Assembly (NCBI RefSeq): GCF_009856625.1 | Contig: NZ_CP047241.1 | Location: 2,294,001-2,358,000 of the forward strand | Direction: 5' to 3' | Length of the DNA stretch: 64,000 nucleotides | DNA from: Aquitalea denitrificans | Lineage (GTDB): Bacteria; Pseudomonadota; Gammaproteobacteria; Burkholderiales; Chromobacteriaceae | Shown: positions 43,856 through 52,531 of the stretch, in pieces | How the letters are laid out: each line of letters opens with the position of its first letter | How positions within the stretch are numbered: the stretch's first letter is position 1 | Notes under the pieces: generated by a model | What the model was told of the DNA's origin: nothing | The model's database searches: none | What the model saw: the letters and a program-made list of their open reading frames with translations, nothing else | Position numbers and translations under genes: made by a program

Positions 43856-44203
43856 TCAGCCCTGCCGTTTGCGCGGGGCTTTTTTTCCGCCTGGCGGCAA
43901 CTCCAGACCAAACAACATGCCGGTGCGGCCCGTCTGTGACTGACAGGCAATCTGCAAGGCGCGGTTAATGGCTTCCTTCTTGCTCACCCCCCACCACTCG
44001 ATCATCTTGTCCAGCGACTTCTGTGCATCGCGACTCAGCTCCACCGTCACCGACAGCTCCTGCAGGCGGTTGCGGCGCTGCTCGCGGCTGCGGCGCTTGC
44101 GCTCGGCTACCGTCATGGCGCGCTCGCCCAAGGGCTTGCGTCCAGGCTTTTTCTGCACGCCGCCGATCAGGTCAAAAGTGTAGTGATCGCAGGGATCTTT
44201 CAT
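43856..44203 (-). CDS. small basic DNA-binding protein, probable ribbon-helix-helix regulator
   Basis: The 115-residue product has an N-terminal DHYTFDLIGGVQKKPGRKPL segment and a very basic AERKRRSREQRRNRLQ helix. A beta-strand-helix-helix unit follows (LSVTVELSRDAQKSLDKMIE, then WWGVSKKEAINRALQIA) that fits a ribbon-helix-helix fold. Similar short proteins with the YTFDL-GR-AERKRR pattern occur in phages, plasmids and chromosomes. It is monocistronic. Two palindromes lie upstream, suggesting autoregulation. Exact function unknown. Confidence 0.7.
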   Translation of the reverse strand: MKDPCDHYTFDLIGGVQKKPGRKPLGERAMTVAERKRRSREQRRNRLQELSVTVELSRDAQKSLDKMIEWWGVSKKEAINRALQIACQSQTGRTGMLFGLELPPGGKKAPRKRQG

Positions 44204-44210
44204 TGGATGG

Positions 44211-44222
44211 GTGACGGGTCAC
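44211..44222. promoter_or_regulatory. GTGAC-GG-GTCAC palindrome before the small regulator gene
   Basis: A 12-bp inverted repeat with 5-bp arms lies 8-19 bases upstream of the start codon, where a repressor would block translation or transcription. A perfect 14-bp palindrome (GCAGACCGGTCTGC) at 44267-44280 lies further upstream. Confidence 0.4.
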
Positions 44223-44323
44223 AATCAAGAGGGGCGCAAGAATACCACAAAGCCGCAGCAGATGGGGCAGACCGGTCTGCTGCGCATGCAATTAAGCACA
44301 TCGCATAAGCTGCCAACCACCTG

Positions 44324-45208
44324 TCACAAGGGGTTGGCGGCAAAGGTGTCGCACTGGGCGATATCACCACTGTCAAAGCCGCGCTTGAACCAGCTTACCC
44401 GCTGCGCACTGCTACCGTGGGTAAAGCTGTCCGGCACCACGGCATGGCCAGCAGAACGCTGCAGGGTATCGTCGCCGATTTTCGAGGCCGCATTCAGTGC
44501 GGTTTCCAGATCCCCCGTCTCCAGAATATGGCGCGCCTTGTCGGCATGACTGCCCCACACTCCAGCAAAGCAATCGGCCTGCAACTCCAGCCGCACCGAC
44601 AGCGCATTGGACTTGCGTTCGGAAGCACCACGCCGCGCCGCATCCACCTTGCCGGAGATGCCCAGCAGGTTTTGCACATGGTGACCCACCTCGTGGGCAA
44701 TCACATAGGCCTCGGCAAACTCGCCCGGGGCTCCCAGTTGCTGGTTAAGCGTGCGGTAGAAAGCCAGGTCGATATACACCTTGTGATCGGCCGGGCAGTA
44801 GAACGGCCCCATGGCCGACTCGCCCTGCCCGCAGGCGGTGGGCGTGCTGTTGCTGAACATCACCAGCTTTGGTCGCTCGTAACTGCCGCCACGCTGCTGG
44901 AAAATCTGCCCCCACACGTCTTCCGTATCAGCCAGCACCACCCGTACCAGCTTGGCTTCCCGCTCCTCCTCAGCCGCGCGCACCTTGGGCTGATGCGGCT
45001 GAGTCTGCACCTGCTGATGGCCGCCGCCGCTGAGGGCGGAAATCACCTGCAAGGGGTTGGCACCAAACACCAGCCAGGCCACCAGACCAATGGCGACCGT
45101 ACCCAGCCCGATACTGCCGCTGCCAAGACTGAAGCCGCCCGAGGAGCCGCTTTCTTCGTCGCGCCTGTCCTCGACATTGTCACTTTCGCGATTGCCATCC
45201 CAACGCAT
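44324..45208 (-). CDS. ypfJ: neutral zinc metallopeptidase, YpfJ family
   Basis: The 294-residue protein has a glycine/serine-rich N-terminus (SGSSGGFSLGSGSIGLG), one membrane helix (VAIGLVAWLVFGANPLQV) and a zinc motif HEVGHH in YVIAHEVGHHVQNLLG. The catalytic part probably faces the periplasm. The substrate is unknown. The start is MRWDGNRESDN at 45208, the family N-terminus. It follows pgpA by 20 bp in one operon. Confidence 0.93.
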   Translation of the reverse strand: MRWDGNRESDNVEDRRDEESGSSGGFSLGSGSIGLGTVAIGLVAWLVFGANPLQVISALSGGGHQQVQTQPHQPKVRAAEEEREAKLVRVVLADTEDVWGQIFQQRGGSYERPKLVMFSNSTPTACGQGESAMGPFYCPADHKVYIDLAFYRTLNQQLGAPGEFAEAYVIAHEVGHHVQNLLGISGKVDAARRGASERKSNALSVRLELQADCFAGVWGSHADKARHILETGDLETALNAASKIGDDTLQRSAGHAVVPDSFTHGSSAQRVSWFKRGFDSGDIAQCDTFAANPL

Positions 45209-45227
45209 GAAGCTCTCCTTGCAAAAA

Positions 45228-45743
45228 TCAGCGCGGCAGCCAGCTTGCCAGCAGCGCCTGTACCACCAGGGCAAAACCAGCGGCAATGATGTCATCCAGC
45301 ATCACGCCGAAACCGCCATGCACGCGCCGGTCGAACCAGCCTATCGGCCAGGGTTTTACAATATCAAACAGCCGGAACAAGGCAAAGGCCAGCAGCCAGC
45401 CCGCCCAGCCAGCCGGTGCCCAGGCCAGCACCAGCAGCATGGCCACCACCTCGTCCCACACGATGCCGCCGTAATCGTGCACGCCCAGCGCATCACCGGT
45501 TTTCTGGCAGGCCCACACCCCCAGCACAAACAGCGGCACGCACAGCAGGCTGATCAGCAGCGGCCCGGCACCTAGCGCCAGCAACAGGAAAAACAGTGGA
45601 TAGGCCACCAGCGTGCCCCAGGTTCCGGGTGCCTTGCGGGCCAAACCGCTGCCAAAGCCAAAAGCCAGCAAATGTGCCGGATGGCGCATCAAGAACGCCC
45701 AGTCCGGGCGAAAGGCCGGAGCCTGCTTATGCGAAGTGGTCAT
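45228..45743 (-). CDS. pgpA: phosphatidylglycerophosphatase A
   Basis: PgpA dephosphorylates phosphatidylglycerophosphate to phosphatidylglycerol at the inner membrane. The 171-residue protein has GSGLARKAPGTWGTLVAYPL, the VHDYGGIVWDEVVAML acidic region and the DIVKPWPIGWFDRRVHGGFG sequence, all conserved. It overlaps the thiL stop by 17 bp. Confidence 0.95.
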   Translation of the reverse strand: MTTSHKQAPAFRPDWAFLMRHPAHLLAFGFGSGLARKAPGTWGTLVAYPLFFLLLALGAGPLLISLLCVPLFVLGVWACQKTGDALGVHDYGGIVWDEVVAMLLVLAWAPAGWAGWLLAFALFRLFDIVKPWPIGWFDRRVHGGFGVMLDDIIAAGFALVVQALLASWLPR

Positions 45744-46683
45744 AACCCGCCTTTTTCAATGTCATCACCGCGCCCTGCCCATCCAGCAGGCGCACACCGC
45801 TGCCAGCCACAATACGGCCAATACGTGTCACCCGGCAGCCTGCCGCCTTGCCCGCTGCCTCCACGGCTGCGCGGGCAGCTGCTGGCGCGGTAAAGCACAG
45901 CTCGTAATCATCGCCACCCGCGGCAAGATAATCCAGCCAGCGCGCGCGCTCGGCTTCCAGCGGCGGCAAGGATGGCAGGCTGTCGGCCCGGATTTCCGCC
46001 GCCACGCTCGAGGCTGCCAGGATATGCCCCAGATCGGCCAATAGCCCGTCTGACACATCAGCCGCCGCATGCGCCACACCCAGCAGGGCTTGCCCCAGCT
46101 CGAGACGCGGCACCGGAAAATCCAGCTTGCACTGGCACGCCGCCAGCACATCTTCGCCCAAGCCGGCATCAGCCAGCTGGCCGTTGCGCAAGGCCACGGC
46201 AATGGCACCCAGGCCCAGCTCACCACTCACCCAGACATCGTCGCCCGGCTGTGCAGCATCGCGGCGCAAGGCCTGACCTTGCGGCGTTTCGCCCATGATC
46301 GTGATGGACAGGGTGAGCGGGCCGCGGGTGGTGTCGCCACCGGCCAGGTCAACGCCATATTGCTCGGCCAGCGCAAACAGGCCGCGGCTGAAGTCACGCG
46401 CCCAGGCTTCGTCCAGCTGCGGCAAGGCCAGCGCCAGGAAGGCCCAGCGCGGCCGTGCTCCCATGGCGGCCATGTCGGACAGATTGACTGCCAGCGTCTT
46501 GTGGCCCAGCGCTTGCGGGCTGACATCGGAAAAGAAATGCCGCCCCTGCACCAGCATATCTACCGACACGTGCAGGTCATGCCCCGGTGTGGGGCGCAGA
46601 ATGGCGGCATCGTCCCCCACCCCTAGCACAGCCGAGGGCGCGGGCCGGGTGAAGTACTGGCGAATCAGGTCGAATTCATTCAT
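45727..46683 (-). CDS. thiL: thiamine-monophosphate kinase
   Basis: ThiL phosphorylates thiamine monophosphate to the active diphosphate. The 318-residue protein has the PurM-like fold with GVGDDAAILRPTPG, VNLSDMAAMGARP, GGDTTRGPL and the later ADVSDGLLADLGH motif. The start MNEFDLIRQYF at 46683 fits; a start two codons upstream is possible. A terminator hairpin lies between it and nusB. Confidence 0.95.
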   Translation of the reverse strand: MNEFDLIRQYFTRPAPSAVLGVGDDAAILRPTPGHDLHVSVDMLVQGRHFFSDVSPQALGHKTLAVNLSDMAAMGARPRWAFLALALPQLDEAWARDFSRGLFALAEQYGVDLAGGDTTRGPLTLSITIMGETPQGQALRRDAAQPGDDVWVSGELGLGAIAVALRNGQLADAGLGEDVLAACQCKLDFPVPRLELGQALLGVAHAAADVSDGLLADLGHILAASSVAAEIRADSLPSLPPLEAERARWLDYLAAGGDDYELCFTAPAAARAAVEAAGKAAGCRVTRIGRIVAGSGVRLLDGQGAVMTLKKAGYDHFA

Positions 46684-46711
46684 AGGCATCAGTTGCGGAT
46701 TTTCATGCAAA

Positions 46712-46738
46712 AACACCCGCCGTAGCGGGTGTCAGTTT
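46712..46738 (-). terminator. terminator between nusB and thiL
   Basis: ACACCCGC and GCGGGTGT arms around a 4-base loop, followed by TTTTTG on the minus strand, 16 bp after the nusB stop. Confidence 0.8.
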
Positions 46739-46753
46739 CATGCAGCAAGATCA

Positions 46754-47200
46754 TCAGCCCTGACGGCGCGAGCGTTGCGAGGCAACCTCGTCGGCACGCA
46801 CCTCAGCTGCCAGTTTGTCCAGTACACCATTGACGAACTTGTGGCCGTCAGTACCACCAAAAGTCTTGGTGATTTCAATGGCTTCGTTGATGATGACCGG
46901 ATACGGTGTTTCCGGGTGCTGGGTCAGTTCCAGTGTAGCCATCAGCAGCACGGCACGCTCCACCGGGCTGACTTCCTCTTCATTGCGCTCGTAGTAGGGG
47001 CGAATCTGGCCGGACAGCAGCGGCACATCCTTCAGTACACCGTACAGCACGGCACGGAACAGAGCTTCATCTGCCTTGGCGAAGTATTCGTTTTCGCGCA
47101 GGTGCTTTTCAATCAGCGAAGCCGGGCGATCCGGGTTCAATTCCCATTCATAAATGCCCTGAACGGCAAATTCGCGGGCACGGCGACGGGCAGTTTTCAT
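46754..47200 (-). CDS. nusB: transcription antitermination factor NusB
   Basis: NusB binds boxA RNA with S10 in rRNA antitermination. The 148-residue all-helical protein begins KTARRRAREFAVQGIYEWEL, with the arginine-rich RNA-binding N-terminus. Conserved VPLLSGQIRPYY and VPVIINEAIEITKTFGG-like segments are present. It lies 44 bp after ribH, a standard linkage. Confidence 0.95.
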   Translation of the reverse strand: MKTARRRAREFAVQGIYEWELNPDRPASLIEKHLRENEYFAKADEALFRAVLYGVLKDVPLLSGQIRPYYERNEEEVSPVERAVLLMATLELTQHPETPYPVIINEAIEITKTFGGTDGHKFVNGVLDKLAAEVRADEVASQRSRRQG

Positions 47201-47244
47201 ATCGGTTTCCTAAAAAGAGCAAGTGAGCGGCATCCCCGCAGGGA

Positions 47245-47712
47245 TCAGCCGCGCAGCGTTTTGTGCAGATTGGCCATTTCCACCGCGACGCGGGCTGCGT
47301 CACGGCCTTTTTCCAGCATGCGTACTTCAGCCTGCTCGTCATTCTCGGTGGTGAGGATGGCGTTGGCGATGGGGATGTCGAAGTCCAGACCGACACGGGT
47401 CACACCAGCACCGGATTCGTTGGAAACCAGCTCGAAGTGGTAGGTTTCGCCACGGATGATGGCACCCAGCGCCACCAGCGCATCGAACTTGCCACTCTTG
47501 GCCATGGTTTGCAGCACCAGCGGCACTTCCAGTGCGCCCGGCACGGTGGCCAGGGTTACGTCGGCGGCGGCAACACCCAGCGTTTTCAGCTCGGCCAGGC
47601 AGGCATCACGCAAGCCATGGCAAACCTCTTCGGTAAAACGAGCCTGAACGATACCGACCTTGAGGCCTTGGCCGTTGAAATCGGGGGCAATGCGCTGGAT
47701 AGCTTCAAGCAT
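47245..47712 (-). CDS. ribH: 6,7-dimethyl-8-ribityllumazine synthase
   Basis: RibH condenses the ribityl uracil with dihydroxybutanone phosphate, the penultimate step of riboflavin synthesis. The 155-residue length from ATG 47712 is typical. Conserved VPGALEVPL, the GAIIRGETYHFELVSNE loop and the DIPIANAILTTENDEQAE block are present. Confidence 0.96.
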   Translation of the reverse strand: MLEAIQRIAPDFNGQGLKVGIVQARFTEEVCHGLRDACLAELKTLGVAAADVTLATVPGALEVPLVLQTMAKSGKFDALVALGAIIRGETYHFELVSNESGAGVTRVGLDFDIPIANAILTTENDEQAEVRMLEKGRDAARVAVEMANLHKTLRG

Positions 47713-47813
47713 GTGAGTCCTCACGGCAAAAATCAGATAAGGCAATCAGATAAGCCCCGGACTGCCGGACTAGCGGCATCATCAGGGGCGGTCATGACGG
47801 AAAACCGGTTATT

Positions 47814-48920
47814 TTAACCGATTTCGATATGAAAGTGTTCAGGCTGGCAAAAACCGGTGACTTCAAGATTGAAACCGGCCATCGACGGCACATTCAGCGG
47901 CGGTGACATCAGCTTCATCTTGCCCACGCCCAGGGTCTTGAGCATTTGCGCGCCGACACCAAAGGTTTTGCCATCCCAGGGCGAGCGCTTGACGTTCTGA
48001 CCCAGCGCACGCTGCAGCAGGTCTTCCCCGGTCTCATCGCGATACAGCAGGATGACCACGCCCTTGCCGGCTTCGTCGATGGCTTCCAGCGCACCGGGCA
48101 CGGTCCAGGAGTGCGGGCGGGAAGTCGGGTCCAGCACGTCCATGATGGATAGCGGCTCGTGTACACGCACCAGGGTTTCCTCGGCCTCATCCAGCCTGCC
48201 CTTGACCAGTGCCAGATGGGTTTCGCGGGTAGTGACATCGCGGAACACATGCAGATCGAAAGAACCAAACGGCGTATCCACCGGACGCTGGCCCACTTCT
48301 TCCACCAGCGATTCGGTACGGCTGCGGTAATGAATCAGGTCGGCAATAGTGCCCACCTTCAGGCCGTGGGTCTTGGCGAACTCGAGCAATTCCGGCATGC
48401 GCGCCATGGTGCCGTCGTCGTTCATGATTTCGCAGATTACCCCAGCCGGCTCCAGCCCAGCCAGCATAGGCAGATCACAAGCTGCTTCGGTATGACCGGC
48501 GCGAATCAGCACGCCACCGTTTTGCGCCTTGAGCGGGAAGATATGGCCGGGCTGCACCAGATCACTGGCCTTGGCATTGCGCGCCACAGCAGCCTGTACC
48601 GTCTTGGCGCGGTCAGCGGCGGAAATGCCGGTGGTCACCCCTTCAGCCGCCTCGATGGAGACAGTGAAGTTGGTGCCAAAGGAAGTACCGTTATTGGCCG
48701 CCATCATCGGCAGTTCCAGCAGCTTGCAACGCTGCTCGGTCAGGGTCAGGCAAATCAGGCCGCGCGCATGCTTGGCCATGAAGTTGATGGCTTCCGGCGT
48801 AACGAATTCCGCCGCCATCACGATATCGCCTTCGTTTTCCCGATCTTCTGCATCAGCCAGCACCACCATCTTGCCTGCCTTGATATCGGCAATGATGTCC
48901 TGCACCGGAGAAATAACCAT
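47814..48920 (-). CDS. ribBA: 3,4-dihydroxy-2-butanone-4-phosphate synthase with degenerate cyclohydrolase II half (RibBX-like)
   Basis: The N-terminal half (about 1-205) is a full DHBP synthase, with DAEDRENEGDIVMAAE, TGISAADRAKT and VLIRAGHTEAACDL. The C-terminal half has the GTP cyclohydrolase II fold (HVFRDVTTRETHLALVKG), but the zinc-cysteine motif (C-x8-10-C-x-C) reads PTSRPHSWTVPG and the HQEGRGIG motif is missing. It therefore probably does not open GTP. This matches the RibBX proteins described in other proteobacteria. I favour ATG 48920, because the AAGGA ribosome binding site is 8 bases before it but abuts ATG 48929. Confidence 0.93.
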   Translation of the reverse strand: MVISPVQDIIADIKAGKMVVLADAEDRENEGDIVMAAEFVTPEAINFMAKHARGLICLTLTEQRCKLLELPMMAANNGTSFGTNFTVSIEAAEGVTTGISAADRAKTVQAAVARNAKASDLVQPGHIFPLKAQNGGVLIRAGHTEAACDLPMLAGLEPAGVICEIMNDDGTMARMPELLEFAKTHGLKVGTIADLIHYRSRTESLVEEVGQRPVDTPFGSFDLHVFRDVTTRETHLALVKGRLDEAEETLVRVHEPLSIMDVLDPTSRPHSWTVPGALEAIDEAGKGVVILLYRDETGEDLLQRALGQNVKRSPWDGKTFGVGAQMLKTLGVGKMKLMSPPLNVPSMAGFNLEVTGFCQPEHFHIEIG

Positions 48921-48929
48921 TTGCTGCAT

Positions 48930-49113
48930 CCTTTTTATAGAGTGCGTGCCGCACGACGATTGCGCACGGGCGACAGAAAGCTGTTTGGCCGTATCCCGGC
49001 GGTTGCGTCCTCACACCGGTTCACGGTCCTGCCTCTTGGCATATCTTGTTGAACATGGAGCCAATCGGTCCGGCATCAAGCCGCCGGAGCAAAATTTCAT
49101 GGCAAAACCAGGG
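48930..49113 (-). other. ribBA leader/intergenic region
   Basis: About 184 bp between riboflavin synthase and ribBA. On the minus strand it contains an ACCG-TGAAC-CGGT hairpin followed by GAGGACGCAACCGCC and CGGCCAAAC. It has no complete FMN riboswitch, because the GGCAGGGTGAAA and ACCGGCGGT boxes are absent. A resemblance to part of other riboswitch cores is discussed under findings. Confidence 0.4.
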
Positions 49114-49728
49114 TTACACCGGATGGCGCTGCGCCAGCACCCGCTCCACGGTATCGACAATGGCCTGGGTTTGCGGGTCGATCTCGATATTGATGGCATC
49201 CCCCGGCTGACGGAACTGGATGATGGTGCGCTCCAGCGTTTCTGGAATCAGGTGCACGCAAAAGCGGTTGCCCTCTACCGAGCCGATGGTGAGGCTGCAA
49301 CCATCAATACCGATATAGCCTTTGGCAAATACATATTTGGTGAATTCTGCCGGCAGACTGAACCATACCGTGCAGTTATTCGGGCTGCGGATGACTTCCT
49401 CCACCCGCGCCAGGCACATGATGTGGCCGGACATGGCATGACCGCCGATCTCATCACCAAACTTTGCCGCGCGTTCCACATTCACCCGCTCACCCACCTG
49501 CAGCGCACCCAAATTAGTCAGCCGCAGAGTTTCGGCCATCAGATCGAAGGCCACCAGATCACCATTCACCTCGGTTACCGTCAGGCAGCAGCCATTGTGG
49601 GCAATGGACGCGCCCAGTTCGATGCCTCCGGTCAAACCCTGCGGCAGCCGTACTACATGACGACGAAAATCCTGCTTTTCCTCGATGGCCACCACCTCGG
49701 CCATGCCCTGCACGATACCGGTAAACAT
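49114..49728 (-). CDS. ribE: riboflavin synthase, alpha subunit
   Basis: The enzyme dismutates two lumazine molecules into riboflavin. The 204-residue protein starts MFTGIVQGMAEV and has two lumazine-binding repeats (GASIAHNGCCLTVTE and KGYIGIDGCSLTIGS). The MSGHIMCLARVE motif marks the end of repeat one. It is the promoter-proximal gene of the rib-nusB run and is divergent from prfC. Confidence 0.95.
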   Translation of the reverse strand: MFTGIVQGMAEVVAIEEKQDFRRHVVRLPQGLTGGIELGASIAHNGCCLTVTEVNGDLVAFDLMAETLRLTNLGALQVGERVNVERAAKFGDEIGGHAMSGHIMCLARVEEVIRSPNNCTVWFSLPAEFTKYVFAKGYIGIDGCSLTIGSVEGNRFCVHLIPETLERTIIQFRQPGDAINIEIDPQTQAIVDTVERVLAQRHPV

Positions 49729-49909
49729 GCCTGCTCCTGTTCTGTCCTGCCTGCCAGCCAATACCGGCAGCGAAACCCTGATGATAACCAAATCACGCCA
49801 CGCTGCCGACCCGCTTTCCCGCCCTTGTCAGCCCCCTGAAACAACAAGCGGTGCTATCTTGCTGATGTCAAAAAGAAAAACCACCGCAAACTATTTGCAG
49901 CGCCCGAGG

Positions 49910-49938
49910 TTTTGTTGTGCGCGGCTATCCTGTAAAAT
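49910..49938 (+). promoter_or_regulatory. putative promoter of prfC
   Basis: TTTTGT (49910-49915) and TAAAAT (49933-49938) are separated by 17 bp, 35 bp before the start codon. Confidence 0.45.
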
Positions 49939-49973
49939 CACCGCCTTTCTTACGTCTAGCCCTTTACCCATCC

Positions 49974-51584
49974 ATGTCCGCAGAATTGTCCCGCATTGCC
50001 GAGGAAGTGTCGCACCGCCGCACCTTCGCCATCATTTCCCACCCTGACGCCGGTAAAACCACGCTGACCGAAAAACTGCTGCTGTTTTCCGGTGCCATCC
50101 AGATGGCCGGCACGGTAAAGGGCAAGAAGGGCGGCAAGTTTGCCACCTCGGACTGGATGGAAATCGAAAAGCAGCGCGGCATTTCCGTGGCTTCCTCGGT
50201 GATGCAGTTTGATTACCGCGACCATACCGTCAACCTGCTGGACACCCCGGGCCACCAGGACTTCTCGGAAGATACCTACCGCGTGCTCACCGCCGTGGAC
50301 AGCGCGCTGATGGTGATTGACGCCGCCAAGGGCGTGGAAGAGCAAACCATCAAGCTGCTGAATGTCTGCCGCCTGCGCAATACGCCAATCGTCACCTTCA
50401 TGAACAAGTACGACCGTGAAGTGCGCGATTCGCTGGAATTGCTGGACGAAGTGGAAAACGTGTTGAAGATCCGCTGCGCGCCCATCACTTGGCCTATCGG
50501 CATGGGCAAGACCTTCCGCGGCGTGTACAGCCTGCTGAATGACGAAGTGATTCTGTTTGAAGCCGGCAGCGAAAAGCTCATTACCGATATCGAAGTGATC
50601 AAGGGCATTGACAATCCGCGTCTGGACGAGCTGTTTCCGCTGGAAATGGACAATCTGCGCATGGAGATCGAACTGGTCAAGGGCGCTTCCAATGAATGGA
50701 ATCTGGAAGAATTCCTGGCTGGCGAACTCACCCCGGTATTCTTCGGCTCCGCCATCAACAACTTTGGCGTGCGCGAAATCCTGGACGCACTGATCAACTG
50801 GGCTCCGGCACCGCAAGACCGTGACGCCACCCTGCGCATGGTTAGCCCCACCGAGGGCAAGTTCTCCGGCTTTGTGTTCAAGATCCAGGCCAATATGGAC
50901 CCCAAACACCGCGACCGCATTGCCTTTTTGCGCGTGTGTTCCGGCCAGTTTGAGCGCGGCATGAAGATGAAGCACCTGCGACTGAACCGCGACATTGCCG
51001 CCTCCAGCGTGGTGACCTTCATGTCGCACGACCGCGAGATCGTGGAAGAAGCCTTTGCCGGTGACATCATCGGTATTCCCAACCACGGCAATATCCAGAT
51101 CGGCGACAGCTTTTCCTCTGGCGAAGAGCTGGCCTTTACCGGCATTCCCTTCTTTGCGCCGGAATTGTTCCGCTCGGTGCGCATCAAGAACCCGCTGAAA
51201 CTCAAGCAGCTGCAAAAGGGCCTGCAACAGCTGGGCGAGGAAGGCGCGGTACAGGTATTCAAGCCGCACAGCGGCGGCGACCTGATTCTGGGCGCGGTGG
51301 GTGTGCTGCAGTACGAAGTGGTGGCCAGCCGCCTGGCGGCAGAATACAGCGTGGATGCGGTGTTCGAATCGGCCAGCATCTGGTCGGCGCGCTGGTTTAC
51401 CTGCAACGACCGCAAGAAGCTGGATGAATTCATCAAGGCCCTGCAAATGAATATTGCCACCGATGCCGGCGGCAACCTGGCTTATCTGGCCCCCAACCGC
51501 GTCAACCTGCAACTGACGCAGGAACGCTGGCCGGACATCGTGTTCCACGAAACCCGTGAACACGCCGTCAAACTGAACGACTAG
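49974..51584 (+). CDS. prfC: peptide chain release factor 3
   Basis: RF3 is a translational GTPase that ejects RF1/RF2 after peptide release. The 536-residue protein has G1 SHPDAGKTTLTE (residues 22-33), the GISVASSVMQF switch, G3 DTPGHQDFSED and G4 NKYD, followed by the RF3-type beta barrel and C-terminal domain. ATG 49974 (MSAELSRIAEEV) is the family start. It lies 16 bp before the MscS-like gene. Confidence 0.97.
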   Translation: MSAELSRIAEEVSHRRTFAIISHPDAGKTTLTEKLLLFSGAIQMAGTVKGKKGGKFATSDWMEIEKQRGISVASSVMQFDYRDHTVNLLDTPGHQDFSEDTYRVLTAVDSALMVIDAAKGVEEQTIKLLNVCRLRNTPIVTFMNKYDREVRDSLELLDEVENVLKIRCAPITWPIGMGKTFRGVYSLLNDEVILFEAGSEKLITDIEVIKGIDNPRLDELFPLEMDNLRMEIELVKGASNEWNLEEFLAGELTPVFFGSAINNFGVREILDALINWAPAPQDRDATLRMVSPTEGKFSGFVFKIQANMDPKHRDRIAFLRVCSGQFERGMKMKHLRLNRDIAASSVVTFMSHDREIVEEAFAGDIIGIPNHGNIQIGDSFSSGEELAFTGIPFFAPELFRSVRIKNPLKLKQLQKGLQQLGEEGAVQVFKPHSGGDLILGAVGVLQYEVVASRLAAEYSVDAVFESASIWSARWFTCNDRKKLDEFIKALQMNIATDAGGNLAYLAPNRVNLQLTQERWPDIVFHETREHAVKLND

Positions 51585-51600
51585 AAAGGCCAACGCCACC

Positions 51601-52470
51601 ATGCAAGATCTGCTCGAGCTGATCCATCAGCTGCGCACCGACTACTCTCACGAGATCGTGCGCTCGCTGATGCTGGTCGCTGTGTTGCTGCTGATCCGCG
51701 TGGTGGTGGGCCACATTCTGTCCAGCAACGTGTCAGTGCCGGTGGAGGAGCGACGGCGCTGGTCGGTTTCCACCCGCAACTTTCTGTTTATCACCGGCCT
51801 GGCCGGTATCGGCATGATCTGGGCCGAAGAGCTACAGACCATCGCCGTTTCCATGCTGGCCTTTGCCGCCGCGCTGATTCTGGCCACCAAGGAACTGATC
51901 CTGTGCGTGTCCGGCTTTGTGGTGCGCCATGCGTCCAATAGCTACAGTCTAGGGGATCATATCGAGGTGGGCAATATTCGTGGCCGGGTGGTGGACATCG
52001 GCCTGCTGTCCACCACGGTGATGGAAATTGGCCCGCAGCATAATGCCCACCAGATGACTGGCCGCGCCCTCACCTTTCCCAACAGCCTGCTGCTGTCCAA
52101 TGCGGTGATCCGGGAAAACTACATGGGCGACTACGTGATGCACATCATCAATGTGCCGGTGGGCTACCAGATTCCCCCTACCCGCGCCCAGCACCTGCTG
52201 CTGGCAGCGGCAGAGGAACACTGCCAGCAGCATGTGGAAGCCGCCCGCGTACACATGGAGCGCATGGCCGAGCGCTACCTGGTGGACACACCGTCGGTGG
52301 AGCCGCGCATCGGCATGCAGGCGGTAGATGAAAAACGCTACCAGCTGATTCTGCGCATTGCCATTCCGGCCAAGGAAAGACAACGCATCGAACAGGCCAT
52401 CATCTACCAGTTCATGGCTGGCTGCTATCCGGAAAGCTCCGCCACGCCAACGCCGTGCGTATCGAAATAA
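51601..52470 (+). CDS. MscS-family mechanosensitive channel
   Basis: The 289-residue protein has three membrane helices (about 20-38, 58-75, 80-110), the last ending in the MscS pore region LAFAAALILATKELILCVSGF. The beta domain (SLGDHIEVGNIRGRVVDIGLLSTTV) and the FPNSLLLSNAVIRENY segment follow. It is small for the family and lacks a large N-terminal extension. Role: tension-gated solute release at hypo-osmotic shock. Cotranscription with prfC is likely. Confidence 0.92.
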   Translation: MQDLLELIHQLRTDYSHEIVRSLMLVAVLLLIRVVVGHILSSNVSVPVEERRRWSVSTRNFLFITGLAGIGMIWAEELQTIAVSMLAFAAALILATKELILCVSGFVVRHASNSYSLGDHIEVGNIRGRVVDIGLLSTTVMEIGPQHNAHQMTGRALTFPNSLLLSNAVIRENYMGDYVMHIINVPVGYQIPPTRAQHLLLAAAEEHCQQHVEAARVHMERMAERYLVDTPSVEPRIGMQAVDEKRYQLILRIAIPAKERQRIEQAIIYQFMAGCYPESSATPTPCVSK

Positions 52471-52531
52471 TTAGAGCTACAACTCCAAACACCGGTTATA
52501 ATTCGCGCTTGCCCCATTGTTTCGGTGCCTC

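Noticed and set aside
41312..44203. Integrase and regulator as part of a prophage or genomic island
   Set aside because: No structural, replication or lysis genes, no tRNA and no flanking direct repeats are visible; the neighbours are ordinary chromosomal genes.
44267..44280. LuxR/CviR-type quorum-sensing box
   Set aside because: GCAGACCGGTCTGC is a perfect palindrome but lacks the CTGNCC...GGNCAG pattern of CviR boxes.
48930..49113. FMN riboswitch before ribBA
   Set aside because: The diagnostic conserved boxes are absent on both strands, so the name cannot be supported.
49956..51602. 548-codon open frame antisense to prfC
   Set aside because: It is entirely opposite a clear RF3 gene, has low-complexity GC-driven composition and no recognisable domain; high GC content makes such shadows common.
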